Origin: Lamprocystis purpurea
Lineage (GTDB): Bacteria; Pseudomonadota; Gammaproteobacteria; Chromatiales; Chromatiaceae
Direction: 5' to 3'
Length of the DNA: 20,505 bases
NCBI GenBank assembly: GCA_020718945.1
Contig: DYRB01000002.1
Location: forward strand, 1-20,505
Below, piece by piece: positions 1-5,965 of this stretch. A program made the translations under genes and the position numbers. The notes under the pieces were generated by a model, which did no database searches, was not told the DNA's origin, and saw only the letters and a program-made list of their open reading frames with translations. Every line of letters starts with the position of its first letter. Position 1 is the stretch's first letter.

Positions 1-719
1 TAGGGACAGGGCTTGAAGAAGGGGTTGGTCATGGCCTCCCGGCACTGGTCGCCGGTGGCCCCCAGCCCCGAGGGCTCGCCGGCCCGCTCCTCCGACTCCA
101 GCCCGAGCAACTGGCGGGCGGGGTCGCAGCCGGGGGACTTGGCGCAGCGCCCATCGCGGCCGCAGACCCGCTCCACCAGCTTGGCGCAGTGGCTCGCGGT
201 AGCCCCGCGGGCCACCTGGGTGCAGACCGGGAAGGCCGGATCGGACAAGGCCTTGGCGCAGGCCTGCTCACCGACCGCCGCGGCACCCGCCGGTCCCCCC
301 GGGATCGCCTCGTCGCGCAGCCGGCGCGCCGAGGTGCAGGCAGCAGCGGTACCGCAGGCGTCCTGGGGACCGCAGACGCGCTGCACCAGGCGGTCGCAGT
401 CGGCGCCCTGCTGGGCGTCCTTGGCCTCGGGCCCGCCCTGCCAGGTCTCCAGCATCTGCCGGGTCGGTACCGCGGTGCCGTCGCGGATGATGACCACTGA
501 GCCGTCGTCCAGGCGATGGGTACCGTCCCACATGGGCCGCTGCGCCCCGCCCTGGTCGCGGACGGCACGGTGGGTCTGCGGATCGACCCGCAACTGGCTG
601 CCGTCGTGGAGGGTCCCGGACCAGGGGCCGGCCCGCGCGGCCAGGGGGGCTGCGACCAGCCCGGCCAGGGCGAGAACGGCGGCAAGACGCGGAATGGCGA
701 GGCAAACTGGGCTAGTCAT
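1..719 (-). CDS. Secreted cysteine-rich protein with two tandem Cys modules, 3' end at or beyond window edge
   Basis: I do not recognise a named family. The reading frame opens at ATG 717-719, preceded six bases upstream by a strong GAGGAG ribosome site (726-731), and runs open to the window edge as 239 visible codons. The next codon begins TA, so it is either Tyr or a stop just outside the window. Residues 1-30 form a signal peptide (hydrophobic 11-28, Ala-rich cleavage site), so export to the periplasm is expected. Residues 33-85 are a small Gly/Asp-rich region (WDGTHRLDDGSVVIIRDG). Residues 108-238 hold twelve Cys in two repeated modules (Cys 108,116,122,128,154,166 and 178,186,192,198,226,238), sharing the pattern C-x3-LV-x-RVCG. 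No CxxCH heme motif is present; even Cys number suggests disulfides. It is divergent from the DUF971-MoaD gene. The frame is certain, the function unknown. Confidence 0.8.
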   Translation of the reverse strand, partial: MTSPVCLAIPRLAAVLALAGLVAAPLAARAGPWSGTLHDGSQLRVDPQTHRAVRDQGGAQRPMWDGTHRLDDGSVVIIRDGTAVPTRQMLETWQGGPEAKDAQQGADCDRLVQRVCGPQDACGTAAACTSARRLRDEAIPGGPAGAAAVGEQACAKALSDPAFPVCTQVARGATASHCAKLVERVCGRDGRCAKSPGCDPARQLLGLESEERAGEPSGLGATGDQCREAMTNPFFKPCP

Positions 720-725
720 GTGCGG

Positions 726-731
726 CTCCTC
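726..731 (-). promoter_or_regulatory. Strong Shine-Dalgarno GAGGAG for the Cys-rich gene
   Basis: On the minus strand GAGGAG is followed by six bases and the ATG at 719. It fixes the start of a gene that would otherwise be missed because its frame runs off the window edge. Confidence 0.7.
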
Positions 732-766
732 AGTGGGCTGGCGGTCGTGTATTAGCTTTTCAGCAG

Positions 767-780
767 AGACTAAAAAGTCT
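767..780. promoter_or_regulatory. Short inverted repeat in AT-rich island between divergent genes
   Basis: AGACT-AAAA-AGTCT is a 14-base hairpin or operator-like palindrome in the only AT-rich stretch (about 750-790) of this GC-rich divergent intergenic region. AT-rich DNA here fits the promoter of the minus-strand Cys-rich gene, but I see no convincing -35/-10 pair. It could be chance. Confidence 0.25.
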
Positions 781-884
781 ACTCGATTTTCCCGCCCCCC
801 CGCAGGGCCAGGTCGCCTTGGCTACCTTGAGATAGGCCCCCCGACCCCAAACCTCGCCCCGGCAATCGCAGGCCCGGCCCGGGT

Positions 885-890
885 TAGAAT
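885..890 (+). promoter_or_regulatory. Possible -10 element (TAGAAT) for the DUF971-MoaD gene
   Basis: TAGAAT matches the sigma70 -10 consensus at five of six bases and lies 46 bases before the ATG at 937. No good -35 is seen at 16-18 bases spacing, so support is weak. Confidence 0.3.
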
Positions 891-936
891 GCCCCGTCGG
901 CGGCCGACCCGCCCCACAAGCCCCAGGACAGACCCC

Positions 937-1608
937 ATGACCGATCAGCCCAGCCCGGCGCCCGGCGCCCAGCCGACCCTCCGCCACCCCACGGAAATCA
1001 ACCTGCACGCCAAGTCCAGGATACTGACCATCGCCTTCGACGACGGGGCCCGTTTCGAGTTGCCCTGCGAGTACCTGCGGGTCTTCTCCCGGGCTGCCGA
1101 GGAGCGCCTGCTGGACCAACCGGCCACCGGCAAGGAGGGGGTGAACATCGAGCGCATCGAGCCCCAGGGCCAGTACGCCATCCGCATCGTCTTCGACGAC
1201 GGCCACGACACCGGCATCTATTCCTGGGACAGCCTCTACACCCTGGGCCTCAACCAGGAGGCCAACTGGGCCGGCTATCTGGCCCGCCTGGAGCGCATGG
1301 GCTACCAGCGCAATGAGCCCGAGCAGGGCGAGAAGCCCGTGAAGCTCATGTACTTTTCCTGGCTGGCCAAGAAGATGCGCAAAGAGGCCGAGCAGGTCAC
1401 CCTGCCCGCCGCGGTGGCTGACGTGGACGGCCTGTTGCGTTGGCTGGGCAACCGGCGGCGCGGGGCCGGACCCCTGTTCGAGCCGGGACGGCTGCGGGTC
1501 ACGGTCAACAAGCAGTTCACCGAGGGGTTCACCAAGCTCCATGCGGGGGACGAGGTGGGGCTGGTGCCCACCAGCCCCACCCCGCCGCCTACGCCGGACC
1601 TGCTCTGA
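937..1608 (+). CDS. DUF971 domain fused to a MoaD/ubiquitin-like beta-grasp domain
   Basis: A 223-residue protein. Residues about 16-120 match the DUF971 family (gamma-butyrobetaine-hydroxylase-like N-terminal fold), with family-like segments LPCEYLRVFSRAAEER, FDDGHDTGIYSW and YLARLERMG. Residues about 136-214 look like a MoaD/ThiS-type beta-grasp domain (VKLMYFSWLAKKM near its start, VTVNKQF and HAGDEVGLVP near its end). DUF971 proteins are usually small stand-alone proteins of roughly 100-130 residues, sometimes linked to Fe-S or Mrp-type proteins, so the length shows the fusion. The tail is Pro-rich (PTSPTPPPTPDLL) and lacks the C-terminal Gly-Gly that sulfur-carrier MoaD/ThiS proteins need. 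ATG 937 is preceded by AGGA. The same frame stays open upstream to base 13, but that part is a shadow of the opposite-strand Cys-rich gene and of the promoter region. The function is not established. Confidence 0.85.
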   Translation: MTDQPSPAPGAQPTLRHPTEINLHAKSRILTIAFDDGARFELPCEYLRVFSRAAEERLLDQPATGKEGVNIERIEPQGQYAIRIVFDDGHDTGIYSWDSLYTLGLNQEANWAGYLARLERMGYQRNEPEQGEKPVKLMYFSWLAKKMRKEAEQVTLPAAVADVDGLLRWLGNRRRGAGPLFEPGRLRVTVNKQFTEGFTKLHAGDEVGLVPTSPTPPPTPDLL

Positions 1609-1614
1609 CGGAGC

Positions 1615-1650
1615 GCCGGCATCCCGCCGGCCAGCCGCCGATAGGCGGCT
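1615..1650 (+). terminator. Two consecutive GC hairpins after the DUF971-MoaD gene
   Basis: GCCGGC-ATCCC-GCCGGC (1615-1631) is followed directly by AGCCGCC-GATA-GGCGGCT (1633-1650), a perfect 7-base stem with a 4-base loop, starting six bases after the stop codon. There is no T-run (TGGGGG follows), so these could be weak or Rho-assisted terminators or mRNA-stabilising structures. The rest of 1651-1761 holds nothing I recognise. Confidence 0.4.
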
Positions 1651-1761
1651 TGGGGGCGCCGTGGAAACCCCAGACCCTGGCCGGCAAAACTTGACGAGGG
1701 CCGCGGCCGTTCTCGGCGGGCCTTAGTCGCGGAGTCGCGGTCGCAACCCGGCTTTCCAGAC

Positions 1762-2205
1762 TCAGCGAATCCAATCGATCAGGTGCATGATGGGGTCGTC
1801 GGCCTCATCGGCTGCGATCACCCGACCATAGACGCTCTGCCCGGCATGGAGCACCGAGTCCGGGTCGCCGGTCACCAGGGGGTGCCAGGCCGGCAGGGAC
1901 TTGCCCTCGGCCAGGAGACGGTAGGCGCAGGTCTCGGGCAGCCAGCGCGGGTCTTCCAGCACCGCCGGGACCAGGGCGATGCAGTCCGGGACCTGGAGGG
2001 CCCGATCCCGATAATCGGCGCAGCGGCAGGTCTCCAGGTCCAGCAGGCGGCAGGCGACGTTGCTGTAGATCATGGCCCCGGTGTCCTCGTCCTCGAATTT
2101 TTCCAGGCAGCATTTGCCGCAGCCGTCGCACAGGGACTCCCATTGGTCCTGGTCCATGGACGCCAGCGTCGTGGTCTCCCAGAAGGGTTCGAGTTTGCTG
2201 CTCAT
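1762..2205 (-). CDS. ycgN: UPF0260 / YcgN family cysteine-rich protein (YkgJ-type CxxCxxCC)
   Basis: A 147-residue cytosolic protein closely resembling E. coli YcgN. The shared framework includes PFWETTTLASM, WESLCDGCGKCC and CAYRLLAEGKSLPAWHPL. The cluster Cys26-x2-Cys29-x2-Cys32-Cys33, with further Cys at 52, 60, 62, 75 and 93, fits the zinc- or Fe-S-binding CxxCxxCC family; the metal is not established for the family. I start at ATG 2205 rather than the longer in-frame ATG at 2253, because family members begin about here and the 16 extra residues (HAGHRAQRQ) look non-coding. An AGGT lies upstream. The gene is divergent from amrS. The biochemical role of YcgN is unknown. Confidence 0.9.
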   Translation of the reverse strand: MSSKLEPFWETTTLASMDQDQWESLCDGCGKCCLEKFEDEDTGAMIYSNVACRLLDLETCRCADYRDRALQVPDCIALVPAVLEDPRWLPETCAYRLLAEGKSLPAWHPLVTGDPDSVLHAGQSVYGRVIAADEADDPIMHLIDWIR

Positions 2206-2387
2206 GGCATCGACCTGGCGTTGTGCACGGTGCCCGGCGTGCGGTCCGCGCACTGGCAGGCCGGCCGCGGGGACCGGGAACGGACTTGGAGACAGTTGTC
2301 AAGCATTTGAATCCTCTATCTTCGCCACTGGCGTACCGGGACGCAGCGGGCCCTGGCCAGGCTGCCGCCAGATCAGGCCCGGGGCGC

Positions 2388-2408
2388 CTTTCCACAAACT
2401 TATCCACA
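2388..2408 (+). promoter_or_regulatory. Perfect DnaA box plus a degenerate copy
   Basis: TTATCCACA at 2400-2408 matches the DnaA box consensus exactly. A second site, CTTTCCACA (2388-2396), matches seven of nine bases, in the same orientation and 12 bases away. Both lie in the ycgN-amrS divergent intergenic region, 72 bases before the amrS start. No AT-rich unwinding region or dnaA/dnaN gene is nearby, so this is more likely a regulatory or titration site than an origin. Confidence 0.5.
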
Positions 2409-2479
2409 GGGGCATGCCAAACTGATAGGCAGCAGGACGGGGCCGCACCGGCCCCCAGCCACCCAATCGAGGTACCGCC

Positions 2480-3571
2480 ATGACCGCACCCGCCACCACC
2501 CATCCGACCCGCTACTGGCACCCGCTGGACGATGGCCGGGTCCAGTGCGATGTCTGCCCCCGCAACTGCCAGATCAAGGAGGGCCAGCGCGGGCTGTGCT
2601 TCGTGCGCGGCTGCGAGGACGGGGCCGTGGTCCTGTACACCTACGGACGCTCCAGCGGCTTCTGCGTAGACCCCATAGAGAAAAAGCCGCTCAACCACTA
2701 CCTGCCCGGGACGCCGATCCTGTCCTTCGGCACCGCCGGCTGCAATCTGGCGTGCCGATTCTGCCAGAACTGGGACATGAGCAAGTCCCGGGAGATGGAC
2801 ACCCTGGCCGCGGTGGCGAGCCCTCAGGCCATAGCCCGCAGCGCCAAGTCCCTGGGCTGCCGCAGCGTCGCCTACACCTACAACGACCCGGTCCCCTTCC
2901 TGGAGTATGCCCGGGACACAGCCCTGGCCTGTCGGGAATTGGGGCTAAAGAACGTCGCCGTGACCGCCGGCTACATCAACCCGGGGGCCCGGGAGGACCT
3001 GTTCGGGGCCATGGACGCGGCCAACGTGGACCTCAAGGGCTTCACCGAGGACTTCTACCGCAAGCTGTGCGGCGGGCACCTGGCCCCGGTCCTGGAGACC
3101 CTGGAATACCTGAAGCACGAGACCCGGGTCTGGTTCGAGCTGACCACCCTGATCATACCCGGCTACAACGACTCCGACGCCGAGCTGGACGCCATGACGG
3201 CCTGGGTCAGCGGGCACCTGGGGCCCGATGTCCCTATGCACTTCACCGCCTTCCACCCGGACTGGAAGCTCTTGGACGCCCCGCCGACGCCCCCTGCCAC
3301 CCTCACCCGGGCCAGGGAGCTGGCCCTGGCCAACGGCATCCGCTATGCCTACACGGGCAATGTCCACGACAGCGCGGGCGGCAGTACCTGGTGCCACGCC
3401 TGCGGTCACTTGTTGATCGAGCGCGACTGGTACCGCATCGGGGCCTGGGGACTGGACGCGGGGGGGTGCTGCACCGGCTGCGGCACCCCCTGCCCGGGGG
3501 TCTTCGAGGCCGAGCACGGCACCTGGGGGGCACGGCGGCTACCGGTGCGCATCGACGCGACGCAAACCTGA
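2480..3571 (+). CDS. amrS: AmmeMemoRadiSam system radical SAM enzyme AmrS
   Basis: A 363-residue radical SAM enzyme, full length for the family. The radical SAM signature is CNLACRFCQNW (Cys88-x3-Cys92-x2-Cys95), which binds the 4Fe-4S cluster that cleaves S-adenosylmethionine. The N-terminal CDVCPRNC (Cys23, 26, 30) with RGLCFVR is characteristic of AmrS-type proteins. YTYNDPVPFLEYA, VTAGYIN and DLKGFTEDFYRKLCGG are also family-typical, as is the Cys-rich end (WCHACG, CCTGCGTPCPG) for an extra metal site. Start ATG 2480 follows GAGGT. In other genomes AmrS often occurs with AmrA (AMMECR1-like) and AmrB (Memo-like); neither lies within the window. The substrate is not something I can state from sequence. 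Confidence 0.93.
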   Translation: MTAPATTHPTRYWHPLDDGRVQCDVCPRNCQIKEGQRGLCFVRGCEDGAVVLYTYGRSSGFCVDPIEKKPLNHYLPGTPILSFGTAGCNLACRFCQNWDMSKSREMDTLAAVASPQAIARSAKSLGCRSVAYTYNDPVPFLEYARDTALACRELGLKNVAVTAGYINPGAREDLFGAMDAANVDLKGFTEDFYRKLCGGHLAPVLETLEYLKHETRVWFELTTLIIPGYNDSDAELDAMTAWVSGHLGPDVPMHFTAFHPDWKLLDAPPTPPATLTRARELALANGIRYAYTGNVHDSAGGSTWCHACGHLLIERDWYRIGAWGLDAGGCCTGCGTPCPGVFEAEHGTWGARRLPVRIDATQT

Positions 3572-3605
3572 CCCGAAAAAGTCGAGGGCCGCAACGCTCC
3601 GGCAA

Positions 3606-3634
3606 GTTACAGGGCCTCCTGGGTCGGGCATAAT
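3606..3634 (+). promoter_or_regulatory. Sigma70 promoter for rdgC
   Basis: GTTACA (3606-3611) and CATAAT (3629-3634) are separated by exactly 17 bases, matching the -35 (four of six) and -10 (five of six) consensus. Transcription would begin near 3641, leaving about 24 bases before the TTG start at 3665. This argues against the upstream TTG at 3644 as the start. Confidence 0.5.
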
Positions 3635-3664
3635 GCCGGGCTTTTGCCGCCCCCCGAGGACGCC

Positions 3665-4633
3665 TTGTTCAAAAACGCCCGATTCTATCGCCTCGACGGT
3701 CCCCTGGACCTCAATGTCGCCACCCTGGAGGGCCTGCTGGCCCAGCGGCGCTTCCGCCCCTGCGGGCCCCTGGAGACCGCCACCATCGGCTGGTGGCCAC
3801 CCACCGGGGAGGAGGGCGCGGCCCTGGTCCACGGGGTGAGTGGCTGCCTGCTCATGGGCGTGCGCCGCCAGGAGCGGCTGCTCCCCGGCAGCGTAGTCGC
3901 GGAGGCCCTGGACGAGCGGGTCGCCGAGATCGAAGGGGCCGAGGTGCGCAGCGTCGGGCGCGCCGAGAAGCGGCGGCTGCGTGAGGACATCCTCACCGAG
4001 ATGATGCCGCGGGCCTTCCTGCGCTCGCGCCGGGTCCAGGCCTATCTGGACACCGTCGCCGGCTGGCTGGTGGTGGACGCCGCCAGCGACAAGTCCGCCG
4101 AGGAGGTCGTCTCCCTGCTGCGGGAAATGCTCGGCAGCCTGCCCGCCCAGCCGCCGCGGCCGAACCGGCCGGTGGCCCAACTCTTCACCCTCTGGGTGGA
4201 GGGGACCGACCTACCCCAGGGGTTCGAACTGGGTCAGGACTGCGAACTGCGCGACCCCGAGGACGCCCAGTCGGTGGTCCGCTGCCGCGGCCAGGACCTC
4301 ACCGGCGAGGAGATCCAGACCCATCTGCGCGCCGGCAAGCAGGTGGTGAAGCTGGCCCTGGAATGGGACGAGCACCTCTCCCTGCTGCTCCAGGACGACC
4401 TGTCCATCAAGCGCCTGCGCCTGGCGGAGGCCCTGGTGGAGGACGCCCTGGCCGGCGACCTGGAGGACCCGGCGGCCCGCCTGGAGGCGGAATTCGCCCT
4501 CACCGCCCTGGAGATGCGCGGGCTGCTGGCGCGCTTGCAGGAGGTCTTCGACCTGACCGGGGATACCCCGGCCGCCCCGTCGGCTCCCGTTACCCCAGCG
4601 ACCGCCGTGACCGCCGCCGACGCGCCGTTTTAG
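3665..4633 (+). CDS. rdgC: Recombination-associated protein RdgC
   Basis: A 322-residue cytosolic, nucleoid-associated DNA-binding protein; in E. coli RdgC forms a ring-shaped dimer on DNA and restrains RecA. The match runs end to end: FKNARFYRL at the start (E. coli FKNLMVYRL), FRPCG, GWWPPTG, ILTEMMPRAF, YLDTVAGWLVVDAAS, LLREMLGSLP, QGFELGQDCELRD and KQVVKLALEWDE. The start is TTG 3665, preceded by GAGGA at a five-base gap and aligning with the E. coli N-terminus; an in-frame TTG at 3644 is less likely given the promoter position. About 20 extra C-terminal residues rich in Ala/Pro/Thr (from residue 300) follow the conserved region. It stands alone between amrS and a gene remnant. Confidence 0.93.
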   Translation: MFKNARFYRLDGPLDLNVATLEGLLAQRRFRPCGPLETATIGWWPPTGEEGAALVHGVSGCLLMGVRRQERLLPGSVVAEALDERVAEIEGAEVRSVGRAEKRRLREDILTEMMPRAFLRSRRVQAYLDTVAGWLVVDAASDKSAEEVVSLLREMLGSLPAQPPRPNRPVAQLFTLWVEGTDLPQGFELGQDCELRDPEDAQSVVRCRGQDLTGEEIQTHLRAGKQVVKLALEWDEHLSLLLQDDLSIKRLRLAEALVEDALAGDLEDPAARLEAEFALTALEMRGLLARLQEVFDLTGDTPAAPSAPVTPATAVTAADAPF

Positions 4634-4683
4634 ACCAACGCGGGCCGCCGCTCGCAACGCCCAACCAAACCACAGGACCCTGA

Positions 4684-4824
4684 TGGCAAAGACGCAGCGA
4701 GATCCACGTCTCGACCTCGTTGGAGGTGTGTGAGTCGCGCGACCGCAAGGGGCTCTACGCCAAGGCGCGCAAGGGGATAATCCCGGAGTTCACCGGCATC
4801 AGCGACCCCTATTCCACGGCTTAG
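4684..4824 (+). pseudogene. cysC: Remnant of adenylylsulfate (APS) kinase gene cysC
   Basis: Codons 4699-4821 encode EIHVSTSLEVCESRDRKGLY followed by AKARKGIIPEFTGISDPYSTA, ending at TAG 4822-4824. This is unmistakably the C-terminal half of the APS kinase fold (consensus LEVCE-RD-KGLY-KAR-G-I--FTGI-DPYE). The fragment is cut at both ends: the same frame has a TGA at 4681-4683, no Walker A motif or N-terminal half is present, and the usual tail after DPYE is gone. An ATG at 4683 in another frame gives only 16 codons. It lies between rdgC and the convergent epimerase gene, whose stop is three bases away. The flanking DNA (4634-4683) shows nothing else I recognise. APS kinase makes PAPS, used for sulfation, so the fragment may be debris from a lost sulfate-activation gene. 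Confidence 0.8.
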
Positions 4825-4826
4825 GA

Positions 4827-5834
4827 TTAGACCCCGTAGTAGCCGCGGTACCAGTCAACGAAGCGGGAAACACCCACGGAGACCGGCGTGGAGGGCAGAT
4901 AGCCCGTATCCCGCACCAAGTCCTCCACATCGGCGTAGGTGTCGGGGACATCGCCCGCCTGTAGGGGCAGCAGGTTCTTGATGGCGGTCTTGCCCAGGCA
5001 CTGTTCGAGCACCTCGATGTACTCCATCAACTCCACCGGATTGTTATTACCGATGTTGTAGAGGCGATAGGGCGCGGTGCTGGTCGCCGAATCAGGGGTA
5101 TCCCCGGACCAGTCGGGATTGGGCTCGGGCAGCCGGTCAAGCACCCGGATCACCCCCTCGACGATGTCGTCGATATAGGTGAAGTCGCGACGGTGCTTGC
5201 CGTAGTTGAATACGTCGATGGGCTCCCCGGCGAGGATGGCCCGGGTAAACTTGAACAGGGCCATGTCCGGACGGCCCCAAGGCCCGTAAACGGTGAAGAA
5301 GCGCAACCCGGTGGTCGGAATGCGATAGAGATGGCTATAGGTGTGCGCCATCAGCTCGTTGGCCTTCTTGGTGGCCGCGTACAGGCTTAGCGGGTGATCC
5401 ACATTCTGGTGGACCGAGAAGGGCATGTCGGTATTGGCCCCGTAGACCGAGCTGCTGGAGGCATACACCAAGTGCTCGACGCCGTAGTGGCGGCACCCCT
5501 CCAGGATATTGGCGAAACCCACCAGGTTGGTATCGACATAGGCCATCGGGTTCTCGATGGAATAGCGCACACCGGCCTGGGCAGCGAGATTGACCACGCG
5601 CTGGGGCCGGTACTTTGCGAACACACCGGCCACGACCGCACGGTCTTCCATATCGACCCGCAAGTCGGTGAAACCCGGGTGCGGCGTGCATCGCGCCAGG
5701 CGCGCCTTCTTCAGCTCGACATCATAGTAGTCGTTGAGGTTGTCGATACCGACCACCTCGTCGCCGCGCTCCAGCAGGCGCAACGACAAGGTCGAACCGA
5801 TGAATCCCGCACTACCCGTAACAAGAACTTTCAT
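4827..5834 (-). CDS. NAD-dependent epimerase, UDP-glucuronate 4-epimerase type
   Basis: A 335-residue extended short-chain dehydrogenase/reductase that interconverts a UDP-sugar C4 epimer, most likely UDP-glucuronate to UDP-galacturonate, for surface polysaccharide. The NAD-binding motif GSAGFIG is at residues 7-13. The catalytic motifs are ASSSSVYG (125-132) and Tyr152-xxx-Lys156 (LYAATKKANE). NDYYDVELKKARLA, GLRFFTVYGPWGRPDMA and FNYGKHRRDFTYIDDIVEG are characteristic of the CapI/LspL/WbnF group rather than GalE. I start at ATG 5834, preceded by GGAAAGG; a longer frame to 5870 adds 12 residues with no support. It lies 131 bases downstream of the tviB-like gene on the same strand, probably co-transcribed. 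The uronate specificity is inferred from motif similarity. Confidence 0.92.
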   Translation of the reverse strand: MKVLVTGSAGFIGSTLSLRLLERGDEVVGIDNLNDYYDVELKKARLARCTPHPGFTDLRVDMEDRAVVAGVFAKYRPQRVVNLAAQAGVRYSIENPMAYVDTNLVGFANILEGCRHYGVEHLVYASSSSVYGANTDMPFSVHQNVDHPLSLYAATKKANELMAHTYSHLYRIPTTGLRFFTVYGPWGRPDMALFKFTRAILAGEPIDVFNYGKHRRDFTYIDDIVEGVIRVLDRLPEPNPDWSGDTPDSATSTAPYRLYNIGNNNPVELMEYIEVLEQCLGKTAIKNLLPLQAGDVPDTYADVEDLVRDTGYLPSTPVSVGVSRFVDWYRGYYGV

Positions 5835-5965
5835 AACCTTTCCAGGAATGACGATCCAGGCCGACGCCACTGCATGACCTGATCGGGGGGGACGAAGCGA
5901 GTCCAGAGCCAGAATCGACTCGGACCTGGTACCTAGTCTGCCGGGCCGCCCCGGCCGGTGCTGCC

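Noticed and set aside
13..936. 308-codon in-frame N-terminal extension of the DUF971-MoaD gene
   Set aside because: It is antisense to the Cys-rich gene, which has a signal peptide and strong ribosome site, and it crosses the promoter region; the residues are low-complexity Arg/Ser/Pro with no family match.
2297..2302. Perfect TTGACA on the minus strand as a -35 for ycgN
   Set aside because: No acceptable -10 hexamer is found 16-18 bases downstream, so it is not supported as a promoter.
2388..2479. Chromosomal origin of replication near the DnaA boxes
   Set aside because: Only one perfect box and one weak box are present, with no AT-rich unwinding region and no dnaA, dnaN, gidA or par genes nearby.
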